From assembly GCA_934457515.1 (NCBI GenBank), contig CAKSHV010000031.1, positions 1-9,663 of the forward strand: DNA of 9,663 nucleotides. Direction: 5' to 3'. A program made the translations under genes and the position numbers. Shown one piece after another: positions 1 to 6,668 of the stretch. The stretch is from an uncultured Clostridia bacterium (lineage in GTDB: Bacteria; Bacillota; Clostridia; RGIG6154). A model generated the notes under the pieces. It saw nothing but the letters and a program-made list of their open reading frames with translations. It had not been told where the DNA came from and did not search any database. Each line of letters starts with the position of its first letter. Within the stretch, counting starts at the first letter, position 1.

Positions 1-1352
1 GCGGTGTGCTGGAACAATTCTGAAATGCCCGCCCACGGCTCAATGCAGAAAAATTTCGAATTCGGTTTGTTCCAAAAACCAAGAGAATCGGTGTTGTTTT
101 TGTCAAAATAAACACGGACAATCGGATTTCCTTTGTACAAAAGCTGCACCCAGCTTGAATTTAAATTTTTGGAGAAAAAGTAAACCGTTTTGCCGGGAAC
201 TATGTTGCTTTTAATGCAAATACGTTTCATTTGCTCGGTCGGCTCTTCAATAGCTGGTTCATTTTTTCCAAAAAGCCCGTTGTCCAAAATGTTCTCCGGC
301 TTTTCATATTCAATCTCATAGTTTTCATAATCGGTTGAAATTGCATAGGTGTCATGCGCGCCGATGTTGTAAAAAATTTCTTTATCGTCGGTATTGGTTA
401 CCGTGTAGGTTGTGTTTAAGGTGTTTTTTTCAAGGGTATAGGTCACCTCTAAGCGAAAACGGAACGGATATTGCGAAAGCGTCTTTTCGTTTTCGGTTAA
501 AACAAATGTCACCGTGTTTTCGCCAATGCTTTTTAAATCAAAAACGCTTTCGCGCGCAAAGCCGTGCGGATGAATGTCATAGTGCTTGTCGTGGTAAATA
601 TATCCCGCTTTGTCAAACGGCCTTGCCAGAATCGGAAAGCAAATGGGCGCCACATAATTCCATTTTTCTAAGTCTGTATTCATGCGGTCTTTCCCTGTTT
701 TCTTTTCGGTTAAATGCTGAATTTCCGCACCGAGAAAACCGATTTTCGCACAAAGAGAATCACTTTCAATCAAACACGGCTCACCCGTTAAATAGCGCTG
801 CAGTTTGCAAAGCGCGCGGGCGCGATGGCTGATTTGATTCTTTTCGTGCAGCGGAATTTCGCCGAATGTTTTTTGAAGCGGAGGATAGAAAAACACCGGG
901 TCGTAGCCAAATCCGCCCTCGCCGGACGGCGATTTTGTAATTTCACCGTAGCACTCACCGCGAAGTGTAACCTCGCGTCCGTCGGGATAGCAAAGGGCAA
1001 TAACGGTAACAAACCGCGCACCGCGGTCTTCTTTTCCCTCTAATTCCGATAAAAGTTTTTGATAGCGGTCGGTATCGTTTAGCCCCTCGCCGCCGTAGCG
1101 CGCGGAATAAATGCCGGGCGCATTGTTTAAGGCAAAGACTTCCAAGCCCGAATCGTCCGCCATGGTCAGCGTGCCGGTAAGGTTAGCTATGGTCCGCGCC
1201 TTTTTCAGCGCGTTTTCCTCAAAGGTTTTGCCGTCTTCTTCCACTTCAACACAAATGTCCTTGTCTTTTAAAGAATAAACGGACCAGCCGGCAAGTTTTT
1301 CTTTCACTTCCCGCACTTTTCCCTGATTGTTGGTTGCCAATATGATTTTCAT
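1..1352 (-). CDS. RdgB/HAM1 nucleotide pyrophosphatase fused to LacX-type aldose 1-epimerase (3' end outside window)
   Basis: One uninterrupted frame of 450 codons runs from ATG 1352 to the window edge. Residues 1-191 form a full RdgB/HAM1 domain, which hydrolyses XTP/dITP to monophosphates. Visible motifs are TNNQGK (7-12), DDSGLEV (66-72, with the conserved acidic pair), FGYDPVF (148-154) and SHRARAL (175-181), after which RdgB proteins normally end. Residues from about 193 match the LacX/COG2017 mutarotase fold from its first strand: IESDSLCAKIGFLGAEI, HPHGFARE (His263), IGAH (His333) and CIEPWAG (Glu438, the expected catalytic base). The linker is essentially absent. The start follows GAGAAAGGA with a rather long gap of about 13 bases. 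The gene lies downstream of galT-galK past a hairpin, which fits the epimerase half (beta- to alpha-galactose). No strong promoter is visible, so readthrough is possible. Both domain assignments are firm; the purpose of the fusion is unknown. Confidence 0.9.
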   Translation of the reverse strand, partial: MKIILATNNQGKVREVKEKLAGWSVYSLKDKDICVEVEEDGKTFEENALKKARTIANLTGTLTMADDSGLEVFALNNAPGIYSARYGGEGLNDTDRYQKLLSELEGKEDRGARFVTVIALCYPDGREVTLRGECYGEITKSPSGEGGFGYDPVFFYPPLQKTFGEIPLHEKNQISHRARALCKLQRYLTGEPCLIESDSLCAKIGFLGAEIQHLTEKKTGKDRMNTDLEKWNYVAPICFPILARPFDKAGYIYHDKHYDIHPHGFARESVFDLKSIGENTVTFVLTENEKTLSQYPFRFRLEVTYTLEKNTLNTTYTVTNTDDKEIFYNIGAHDTYAISTDYENYEIEYEKPENILDNGLFGKNEPAIEEPTEQMKRICIKSNIVPGKTVYFFSKNLNSSWVQLLYKGNPIVRVYFDKNNTDSLGFWNKPNSKFFCIEPWAGISELFQHT

Positions 1353-1393
1353 GTGAAATGTAAATCCTTTCTCTTTGTTGTGTTTGTAAACAA

Positions 1394-1438
1394 AAAAATA
1401 GGTGGTTTCCGCGCAAAATATCATTGTACGGAAACCAC
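1394..1438 (-). terminator. Rho-independent terminator or attenuator after galK
   Basis: Perfect 10-base inverted repeat (GTGGTTTCCG at 1402-1411 and its complement at 1429-1438) with a 17-base loop. On the minus strand it is followed by CTATTTTTTTG. It starts 14 bases beyond the galK stop codon. The loop is longer than in most efficient terminators, and the next gene on the same strand lacks an obvious promoter of its own, so partial readthrough is plausible. Confidence 0.75.
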
Positions 1439-1451
1439 TTTCTTATTTAAA

Positions 1452-2639
1452 TTACAGTAATTCTTTGCCGCCGTCGCCGATTTCGGTGATGTAGAAAGAT
1501 GCGGGATGGCCGACTTTTTCTTCGTAAATGGGAGCAAGCGTGTTAATGAAATCCTGCGCGTGCGCGGTCTTCACAACGCTGACTGTGCAGCCGCCGAAGC
1601 CTGCACCCGTCATTCTCGAACCGATAACATAGGGGAGCTTTCTTGCTTCGTGCGCCAAAATATCCAATTCATCGCAGGTTACTTCATAATCATACTGCAG
1701 CGAGTCGTGCGATGCGTTCATCAGCTGACCGAAGGTTTTAAGGTCGCCTTTTTTCAGCGCGTCAACGCTTTCATGAACGCGTGCGCACTCATGAACAACG
1801 TGCTTGATTCTTTTTTGTACAACGGGGTCGGTAATAACGCCCTTGTTTGCCTCAAACTCTTCAACCGAGATGTCGGCGAGCTGTGTTTTGCCGGGCAGAA
1901 CGGTCTGCAAAGCTTTAAGACCTGCCTCGCATTCGCCGCGGCGTTCGTTATATTTCGATGCACCGAGAGAATGTTTTTTATTGGTGTTGGACAAAACCAG
2001 GCAGCAATCGCCGAGTGCCAAAGGTACTAATTCGTAATCAAGCGTTGCGCAGTTTAAGAAAATGGCGTGGTCTGCCTTGCCCATTGCAGAGGCAAACTGG
2101 TCCATAATGCCGCAGTTTACGCCGATGTAGTTATGCTCGGCTTTCTGGCTCAAAAGTGCCATTTCAATCATGTCAACCGGTTTTGTAATGCCGTTTAATT
2201 CGTTTGAAAATGTTGCAAACATCAAAGCGGTGGAAACCTCGATTGCCGCACTTGACGAAAGTCCGCCGCCGTGCGGGGTGGTGTCGTCATACAAAAGGTC
2301 GCAGCCGCAAATGGTGTAGCCTGCCTTTTGCAGTTCAAGCGCAACACCCAGCTGATAGTCTCCCCATTTTAATGTGCCCTTGTATTTTTCAAGGTCGTTT
2401 AAATCCGCCTCGACAACAATGTCCAAATCGGTTGCTTTTAAACGGATGATATTGTCGTTTCTTTTGCGTGCAACAATGGTTGTTTTCATGGTCAGCGCCG
2501 CCGGGAAAACGGGGCCGCCGCAGTAGTCCACGTGCTCGCCGATTAAGTTAACGCGTCCGGGGGATGCAAATGCGCGAAGAGAAGCCTCTTCTCCGCCGAA
2601 TGTTTCGATAAACAGTTTTTTAATTTCATTAAGCTGCAT
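1452..2639 (-). CDS. galK: Galactokinase
   Basis: ATP-dependent phosphorylation of alpha-D-galactose to galactose-1-phosphate, first committed step of the Leloir pathway, cytoplasmic (EC 2.7.1.6). The 395-residue length is normal for the family. GHMP-kinase motifs are all present: the galactokinase signature GRVNLIGEHVDYCGG at residues 28-42 (Cys40 where Asn is common), the phosphate-binding loop PHGGGLSSSAA at 122-132, the catalytic Asp180 in GVNCGIMDQFAS, and the C-terminal GAGFGG at 345-350. The start is set by AGGAG at 2648-2652, 8 bases upstream and lying inside the 3' end of galT. The two genes are 3 bases apart, so translation is probably coupled. A hairpin terminator follows. Identification is secure. 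Confidence 0.97.
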   Translation of the reverse strand: MQLNEIKKLFIETFGGEEASLRAFASPGRVNLIGEHVDYCGGPVFPAALTMKTTIVARKRNDNIIRLKATDLDIVVEADLNDLEKYKGTLKWGDYQLGVALELQKAGYTICGCDLLYDDTTPHGGGLSSSAAIEVSTALMFATFSNELNGITKPVDMIEMALLSQKAEHNYIGVNCGIMDQFASAMGKADHAIFLNCATLDYELVPLALGDCCLVLSNTNKKHSLGASKYNERRGECEAGLKALQTVLPGKTQLADISVEEFEANKGVITDPVVQKRIKHVVHECARVHESVDALKKGDLKTFGQLMNASHDSLQYDYEVTCDELDILAHEARKLPYVIGSRMTGAGFGGCTVSVVKTAHAQDFINTLAPIYEEKVGHPASFYITEIGDGGKELL

Positions 2640-2642
2640 GTT

Positions 2643-3617
2643 TTATTCTCCTTTTTTCAAGAATCTCTGATATGCCGCACGCAGTTCTTCTGCCTTTTCT
2701 TCCGGTGCGGTCGGGTTGCAGTGCGCCCATGCGCCCGTTTCGGAGGAAGCATTGAATTTCTGCTTTTCAGCCGAACGCATCGGCGGGTAGAATTCAATGT
2801 GGAAGTGGAAATATTCCGAAGCGTCTTCCGAGTTAACCGGTGCCTGATGCATGCACATCATGTAGGGGAAATGATAGTCAAACAAAGAATCATATGTTCC
2901 CGTAACTTTCTTTAAAATGTCTGCCAGATTTTCTTTTTCCGTTTCGGTGAACTGGTCTAAGCTCTGCTTGTGGCCCTTTGCCGCAACATACATACCATAA
3001 GGGTATGCGGAGAAAAACGGAATATAGGCAACAAAATCGTCATTTTCCAGAACAATGCGGGATTTTGCGTCATACTCGTCTTTTAAAGTGTCACAGAACA
3101 GGCAGTGACCTGTTTTTTCAAAGTGTTCTTTCGAGGACGCAAGTTCCAATTCCAGTTTCTTCGGAATGAACGAATATCCGTAAATCTGGCCGTGCGGGTG
3201 GGGCATGGTAACGCCGACCACGTCGCCGCGGTTTTCAAAAATAAATACATATTTAATTTTTTCGTCCGCTTTCATCGCTATGTAGCGCTCGGTCCAAAGG
3301 TCAACCAGTTTTTTAATGTGGGAAACCGGGAGCTCGGGCAGCGTTACGGTGTGCTGCGGCGAATAGAGGATAACCTCGCATTTTCCGTAGGACGGAGCGG
3401 TTTTGAACAAATCGGTTGCCACATCGTCCGGAACAGGCGGGTTTTGCGACAGTGCCGGAAAATCATTGTCGTATTCATACACATCAAAGTGGTCGGGCAC
3501 CTTGCCGGAACCGGGACAGAAAGGACACCAGTCTTTCGGCATCTGCGGTCTGTTCTGACGGTTCGATGCAATCATAACCCAGTCTTTTGTAAACGGGTCA
3601 AATCTTAATTCTGCCAT
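2643..3617 (-). CDS. galT: Galactose-1-phosphate uridylyltransferase (HIT-type, class I)
   Basis: Transfers UMP between UDP-glucose and galactose-1-phosphate, giving UDP-galactose and glucose-1-phosphate (EC 2.7.7.12). The active-site triad His140-Pro141-His142 sits in [13 protein letters not shown], with His142 the expected UMP-accepting nucleophile. The C-terminal half contains CMHQAP and [11 protein letters not shown] (269-279), also typical. Cysteine pairs CPFC (31-34) and CLFC (172-175) could bind metal. With the chosen start the protein is 324 residues, in the usual range. An in-frame ATG seven codons upstream (3638) has no ribosome binding site, whereas ATG 3617 follows AAGGAG at 3628-3633 with a 10-base gap. 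It is the first gene of the galT-galK pair, with a promoter just upstream. GalE is not in the window. Confidence 0.96.
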   Translation of the reverse strand: MAELRFDPFTKDWVMIASNRQNRPQMPKDWCPFCPGSGKVPDHFDVYEYDNDFPALSQNPPVPDDVATDLFKTAPSYGKCEVILYSPQHTVTLPELPVSHIKKLVDLWTERYIAMKADEKIKYVFIFENRGDVVGVTMPHPHGQIYGYSFIPKKLELELASSKEHFEKTGHCLFCDTLKDEYDAKSRIVLENDDFVAYIPFFSAYPYGMYVAAKGHKQSLDQFTETEKENLADILKKVTGTYDSLFDYHFPYMMCMHQAPVNSEDASEYFHFHIEFYPPMRSAEKQKFNASSETGAWAHCNPTAPEEKAEELRAAYQRFLKKGE

Positions 3618-3627
3618 ATTAAAACAT

Positions 3628-3633
3628 CTCCTT
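3628..3633 (-). promoter_or_regulatory. Ribosome binding site of galT
   Basis: AAGGAG on the minus strand, 10 bases before ATG 3617. It lies inside the longer frame that begins at 3638, so it decides for the downstream start. Confidence 0.8.
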
Positions 3634-3660
3634 AGCAAATTACAGTCTAAACTACGCTAT

Positions 3661-3718
3661 AGTATATCACAGTTTTCTGCAAATGAAAAGCCTTTTTTTG
3701 AAAATTTTTAAAATTTTA
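3661..3718 (-). promoter_or_regulatory. galT-galK promoter with A/T-tract upstream element
   Basis: Minus strand: -10 TATACT at 3661-3666, 17-base spacer, -35 TTTTCA at 3684-3689 (4 of 6 matches to TTGACA). Directly upstream, 3692-3718 is a run of A and T tracts (AAAATTTTAAAAATTTT followed by A7) resembling an UP element that could offset the weak -35. No operator palindrome stands out. The predicted leader is about 37 bases, too short for a riboswitch. Confidence 0.6.
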
Positions 3719-4360
3719 CAGCAAATATGTTTCAATTTTTTCACGAACGGGCATTTTTTTCTCCAAAACGGCGGTCGGTTCGTCAAAAGATTGGGGTTCC
3801 GGCGGCGCTGCCGCACGGATTTCGGCATTTGACAGCGCTGCCTTTTCGATTGCATACAGCCGTTCGTATTCTGCGCTGTCCAGCGCGCCCTTTCCTTTTA
3901 AATAGCGCAGATGTTTCGTGTTTTTTAAAAACAGGGTATAGCTTGCATCCTGTGCCTTCTTTTTGCGGAACGCTTGTGCGGCGCCGATTTTTCGGCAGGA
4001 TTTTAAGCCTTTCAGCGGCGGGTAAGGGCAGTATTTTTCGTCCGAGCGCTTAAGCGGCACAAAAAATCTGCCGCAGCTTTCGCATTGGCATACCGTGCCA
4101 TTTGTTTCGCTTAAGAAAAAAAGCGCAAGGGAAACAATGGTTTCCGAATCGTTTGTGTCAAAACACATTTCGCCGTTTTGAACAAAAGCCGAAACGGCAG
4201 GGCAGTTCGGCGTCGGCGAGCCGTTTAACAAGGCGGAAAGTCCGTTATATGCCGCTTTTCCCGCAGGACTGTTTTTTTGCGATATTTCGCAAAGATAGAC
4301 CGCAATTGGCATTTTTTGTCCGTTTGACAGACGAATGGTTTGGTTTACAAAAACCGTCAT
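3716..4360 (-). CDS. Cys-rich, probably zinc-binding protein of unknown function (DUF6076-like)
   Basis: A 214-residue protein that I can place only tentatively. The centre has a cysteine cluster: CQCESCGRFF with Cys91, 93 and 96, then Cys111 in KYCPYP and Cys122 in KSCRKIGA. This spacing looks like a treble-clef or ribbon zinc site and resembles the DUF6076 family of Clostridia; CGNR-type zinc fingers are the other candidate. The segment after the cysteines is Lys/Arg-rich (AFRKKKAQD), consistent with nucleic-acid binding but not proof of it. The C-terminal 35 residues look low-complexity and acidic/proline-rich. No signal peptide or membrane segment. ATG 4360 follows AGAGG at 4369-4373 with 8 bases between; the in-frame GTG at 4369 overlaps that site and is rejected. 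No terminator separates it from galT, so some readthrough into galTK is possible. Confidence 0.8.
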   Translation of the reverse strand: MTVFVNQTIRLSNGQKMPIAVYLCEISQKNSPAGKAAYNGLSALLNGSPTPNCPAVSAFVQNGEMCFDTNDSETIVSLALFFLSETNGTVCQCESCGRFFVPLKRSDEKYCPYPPLKGLKSCRKIGAAQAFRKKKAQDASYTLFLKNTKHLRYLKGKGALDSAEYERLYAIEKAALSNAEIRAAAPPEPQSFDEPTAVLEKKMPVREKIETYLL

Positions 4361-4368
4361 TTTCTTCA

Positions 4369-4373
4369 CCTCT
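4369..4373 (-). promoter_or_regulatory. Ribosome binding site of the Cys-rich protein gene
   Basis: AGAGG on the minus strand, 8 bases before ATG 4360. It overlaps an alternative in-frame GTG at 4369, which argues against that longer start. Confidence 0.7.
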
Positions 4374-4398
4374 TCGGCAAATTTTTACTTTTTTACAT

Positions 4399-4427
4399 AT
4401 TATACTATTCTTTTTCGGACTTGTCAA
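4399..4427 (-). promoter_or_regulatory. Consensus sigma-A promoter of the Cys-rich protein gene
   Basis: Exact TTGACA (4422-4427), 17-base spacer and exact TATAAT (4399-4404) on the minus strand. The predicted leader is about 30 bases. The -35 overlaps the -35 of the plus-strand promoter by 5 bases. Confidence 0.9.
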
Positions 4428-4449
4428 GAGAAGAAAAATGGTGTATAAT
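4421..4449 (+). promoter_or_regulatory. Promoter of sfsA and the histidine-phosphatase gene
   Basis: TTGTCA (4421-4426), 17-base spacer, TATAAT (4444-4449), followed by a leader of about 25 bases to GTG 4481. It is divergent from, and shares its -35 bases with, the minus-strand promoter. Confidence 0.88.
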
Positions 4450-4480
4450 GCAGAAAACAGGCTTATGAAAGGGGATAGCT

Positions 4481-5176
4481 GTGCGGTATACAAATGTTTA
4501 TAAGGCGGTTTTTGTCCGTCGGCTGAACCGATTTACGGCAGAAATTGAAACGGATTGCGGCACAGAGCTTTGCCACGTGAAAAACACAGGCAGATTAAAA
4601 GAACTTCTTTTGCCGAAAGCGGCCGTTTTTGTGCAGCGCGCAGACAACCCGAACCGAAAGACCAAATGGGATTTGATTGCGGTGCAAACCGATGAACAAG
4701 TTGTGAATATCGACTCGCAGGCACCCAACAAAGCAGTGAAAGAATGGCTTGAAAATGGCGGACTCGGAAAAGCAAAAACGGTTCGGCCCGAAACGGTGTA
4801 TACCGTTTCGGGCGAAACAAGCTCCAGGTTCGATTTTTATATAGAGTTTGAAAACGGCGAAAGGGCGTTTGCAGAAGTGAAAGGCGTAACCTTAAAATGC
4901 GGTAGCGCCGCTTTGTTTCCCGATGCGCCCACCGAGCGGGGCATAAAACATGTTCATGGCTTGTGCGACTGCGTGAAAAACGGATATAAAGCCTATGTTT
5001 TGTTTGTGATTCAAATGCAGGGCATATCATGCTTTATGCCAAATGACAAAACCCATTTTGCATTTGGCGAGGCACTGCGGAATGCAAGCCGGGAGGGCGT
5101 TCAAATTTTGGCATACACCTGCACCGTTTTGCCCGACAGTATGGAAATGAAGAAAGAAATTCCCGTTAAGTTATAA
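4481..5176 (+). CDS. sfsA: SfsA family DNA/RNA nuclease
   Basis: SfsA (sugar fermentation stimulation protein) family, 231 residues, the usual length. The N-terminal OB-like part carries the family motif CHVKNTGRLKELL (31-43). The C-terminal part has a PD-(D/E)xK-type nuclease core: SRFDF with Asp118, then Glu132-Val-Lys134 in AEVKGVTL, followed by FPDAPTERGIKH (146-157), a strong SfsA hallmark. E. coli SfsA was first described as a maltose-gene stimulator and later as a nuclease; the role here is not shown by context. The start is GTG, preceded by AAAGGGG with a 6-base gap; there is no better ATG before the conserved region. The stop codon overlaps the ribosome binding site of the next gene (TAAGGAG), giving a two-gene operon. 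Confidence 0.95.
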   Translation: MRYTNVYKAVFVRRLNRFTAEIETDCGTELCHVKNTGRLKELLLPKAAVFVQRADNPNRKTKWDLIAVQTDEQVVNIDSQAPNKAVKEWLENGGLGKAKTVRPETVYTVSGETSSRFDFYIEFENGERAFAEVKGVTLKCGSAALFPDAPTERGIKHVHGLCDCVKNGYKAYVLFVIQMQGISCFMPNDKTHFAFGEALRNASREGVQILAYTCTVLPDSMEMKKEIPVKL

Positions 5177-5180
5177 GGAG
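5175..5180 (+). promoter_or_regulatory. Ribosome binding site of the histidine-phosphatase gene
   Basis: AAGGAG overlapping the sfsA stop codon. It is 8 bases from ATG 5189 but only 2 bases from the in-frame ATG 5183, so it favours the later start. Confidence 0.75.
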
Positions 5181-5188
5181 AGATGAAA

Positions 5189-5902
5189 ATGAAACTTTTA
5201 ATTATCCGGCACGGCGACCCCGATTATTCAATAGATTCACTGACCGAAAAGGGGTGGAAAGAGGCTGGCCTTTTATCAAAACGGTTGGCAAAGGAAAAGA
5301 TAGACGCGTTTTTTTGTTCCCCCTTGGGGCGCGCGAAAGACACGGCAAAGGCAACCCTTGAAAAACACGGGGCAAAAGCCGAAATTCTGCCGTGGCTGGA
5401 GGAATTCCGCGGAAGAATTGTTTCGCAGCATACCGGAAACAGACGGATTCCGTGGGATTTGTCGCCCTGCGACTGGATGGGCGAGCCTGCGTATTACGAT
5501 AAAGAGAAATGGACGCAAACACCGCTTATGCAAAGCGGAAACGTGAAAGAAATATTTGAAGAAACCGCGGCGGGCGTTGACGCGCTTTTAAAATCGTTCG
5601 GCGTTACAAAAAAGGAAGATGTGTACACGGTTTGTGAAAAGGAAGAAAAAACCGTGGCGCTATTTTGCCATATGGGGCTTGGGCTTGCGGTTGTTGCCTA
5701 TTTAACGGGCGTTTCGCCCATGCTTTTGTGGCATAATTTCTTTTTGCCTACATCTTCCGTCACAACGCTGGTGACCGAAACTGGCGAAGGGGGAGATGCG
5801 CATTTTCGGTGCGTGCAGATGGGGGACACTTCGCATTTGTATGCGGGCGGTGAACCGATTTCCAGAGCGGGTCTTTATCCGTACGAGAATTTCAAGATGT
5901 AA
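5189..5902 (+). CDS. Histidine phosphatase superfamily protein (phosphoglycerate mutase-like)
   Basis: A cytoplasmic 237-residue protein of the branch-1 histidine phosphatase superfamily. The RHG motif is at residues 7-9 (His8 is the expected phospho-acceptor), followed by CSPLGRAKDTA with Arg48, and ALFCHMGLG with the second catalytic His161. The middle insert (FRGRIVSQHTGNRRIPWD, about 73-90) varies within the superfamily and gives no substrate. It is too divergent from cofactor-dependent phosphoglycerate mutase to claim that role; a phosphatase on a small phospho-metabolite is more likely. ATG 5189 is preferred over the in-frame ATG 5183, which lies only 2 bases from the ribosome binding site. 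It is co-transcribed with sfsA and ends just before a bidirectional terminator. Confidence 0.92.
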   Translation: MKLLIIRHGDPDYSIDSLTEKGWKEAGLLSKRLAKEKIDAFFCSPLGRAKDTAKATLEKHGAKAEILPWLEEFRGRIVSQHTGNRRIPWDLSPCDWMGEPAYYDKEKWTQTPLMQSGNVKEIFEETAAGVDALLKSFGVTKKEDVYTVCEKEEKTVALFCHMGLGLAVVAYLTGVSPMLLWHNFFLPTSSVTTLVTETGEGGDAHFRCVQMGDTSHLYAGGEPISRAGLYPYENFKM

Positions 5903-5934
5903 AAAAAGCACTGTCAAACGACAGCGCTTTTTTA
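5902..5934. terminator. Bidirectional Rho-independent terminator
   Basis: A7, GC, one unmatched base, CTGTC, 4-base loop, GACAG, one base, GC, T-run. It serves the histidine-phosphatase gene on the plus strand and the acetyltransferase gene on the minus strand (stop at 5938). The internal A/C mismatch in the plus-strand RNA becomes a G-U pair in the minus-strand RNA, so the hairpin should be more stable for the minus-strand transcript. Confidence 0.85.
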
Positions 5935-5937
5935 TGA

Positions 5938-6522
5938 TTAAGAATCCTCTTCAATGCGCACACTGACATTTTTCTCCCAGTGCTTGGAAGGAATCAGCGT
6001 GCGGTATGTATTTAACACCGATTGCGTGAGGTTTAATGTGGACGGCGCACGGGTTGTGCGCACCAAAATGCAGTATTCCACGCCGAACAGGCGACTTAAA
6101 ATTTTTGTACGCTCAAAACCGTTTCGTTCGTAAAATTGAATCCGACGAATTCTGATTTCTTTTTCTTCAGCCGTTTCCGCAAAAACGGGGTTTTCCGCCT
6201 CGATTATGAGCCCTGCAAAATGCGTTTCAATTTCGGCGCACAAAAGCGAAAGCGCCTTTGTGCCGAGCCCTTTGCCGCGCATAGACTTTAAAACCGCAAA
6301 ATAGTCCAGAAGCAAAAATTCACTGTTCGGTGCGGCGTACAAAAAGGCGTATGCCAAAAGCGCATTGCCGTCTCCGTACAAGCCGTAGGCAAAATACAGC
6401 TGCTTTTCATAAAGCTCGGTTATGCGCGACAGCGGTTTTACTTCGTTTTCCGGAAAATCCGCAACCAGATAGGTGTTGTAAATTTCCGTAATTTCGTTTA
6501 AGGTGCATGCCTTAAGCTCCAT
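5938..6522 (-). CDS. GNAT family N-acetyltransferase
   Basis: 194-residue GNAT-fold protein. The acetyl-CoA pyrophosphate-binding motif A is visible as RGKGLG (residues 82-87, fitting Q/R-x-x-G-x-G/A), preceded by the strand FLLLDYFAVL and followed by a helix. A conserved C-terminal IQFYERNGFER segment (motif B) follows at roughly 141-151. The substrate cannot be told from sequence. About 45 residues follow the usual GNAT end and have no recognised motif. The start at ATG 6522 follows GGGAGG at 6530-6535 with 7 bases between; the in-frame ATG 15 codons upstream (6567) overlaps the promoter -10 and has no ribosome binding site. It is monocistronic, with its own promoter and terminator. Confidence 0.92.
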   Translation of the reverse strand: MELKACTLNEITEIYNTYLVADFPENEVKPLSRITELYEKQLYFAYGLYGDGNALLAYAFLYAAPNSEFLLLDYFAVLKSMRGKGLGTKALSLLCAEIETHFAGLIIEAENPVFAETAEEKEIRIRRIQFYERNGFERTKILSRLFGVEYCILVRTTRAPSTLNLTQSVLNTYRTLIPSKHWEKNVSVRIEEDS

Positions 6523-6529
6523 TTTTCTT

Positions 6530-6535
6530 CCTCCC
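6530..6535 (-). promoter_or_regulatory. Ribosome binding site of the acetyltransferase gene
   Basis: GGGAGG on the minus strand, 7 bases before ATG 6522. It decides against the longer frame starting at 6567. Confidence 0.8.
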
Positions 6536-6557
6536 TGAATCTTTTTTCTGTTCATAC

Positions 6558-6586
6558 AGTATAGCACAGCTTTTTCACTTTTGCAA
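6558..6586 (-). promoter_or_regulatory. Promoter of the acetyltransferase gene
   Basis: TTGCAA (6581-6586), 17-base spacer, TATACT (6558-6563) on the minus strand, giving a leader of about 29 bases to ATG 6522. It is divergent from the GTPase promoter, with the two -35 elements 13 bases apart. Confidence 0.8.
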
Positions 6587-6599
6587 GAGGTTTGTGCGC

Positions 6600-6628
6600 T
6601 TGACTTTTTTATTTTTGGGTGCTATAAT
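6600..6628 (+). promoter_or_regulatory. Promoter of the CobW-like gene pair
   Basis: TTGACT (6600-6605), 17-base spacer, TATAAT (6623-6628). The leader to ATG 6669 is about 34 bases, with GGAAGGA as ribosome binding site. I looked for a Zur or Fur type inverted repeat over the promoter and saw none. Confidence 0.85.
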
Positions 6629-6668
6629 ATATTTTTAGGCAATAAAGTATGGAAGGATGTGTTGATAT

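Noticed and set aside
681..683. Internal ATG that might start a separate epimerase gene
   Set aside because: It falls after the first conserved strand of the epimerase domain (residue 224 of the fusion) and has only a poor ribosome binding site, so it would give a truncated domain.
335..832. Open frame of 165 codons on the plus strand
   Set aside because: It lies opposite the RdgB-epimerase fusion, has no ribosome binding site, and its Arg/Cys/Ser-rich translation looks like a shadow.
1506..2030. Plus-strand open frame of 174 codons inside galK
   Set aside because: It is fully antisense to a well-conserved galactokinase and shows no family motifs.
3618..3638. Seven-codon longer start for galT
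   Set aside because: It has no ribosome binding site and would overlap the AAGGAG that serves ATG 3617.
4361..4369. GTG start three codons upstream for the Cys-rich protein
   Set aside because: It overlaps the AGAGG ribosome binding site that is ideally placed for ATG 4360.
6600..6668. Possible Zur or Fur operator in front of the CobW-like pair
   Set aside because: No inverted repeat resembling the Bacillus Zur or Fur boxes is visible; only a plain sigma-A promoter and a short leader are present.
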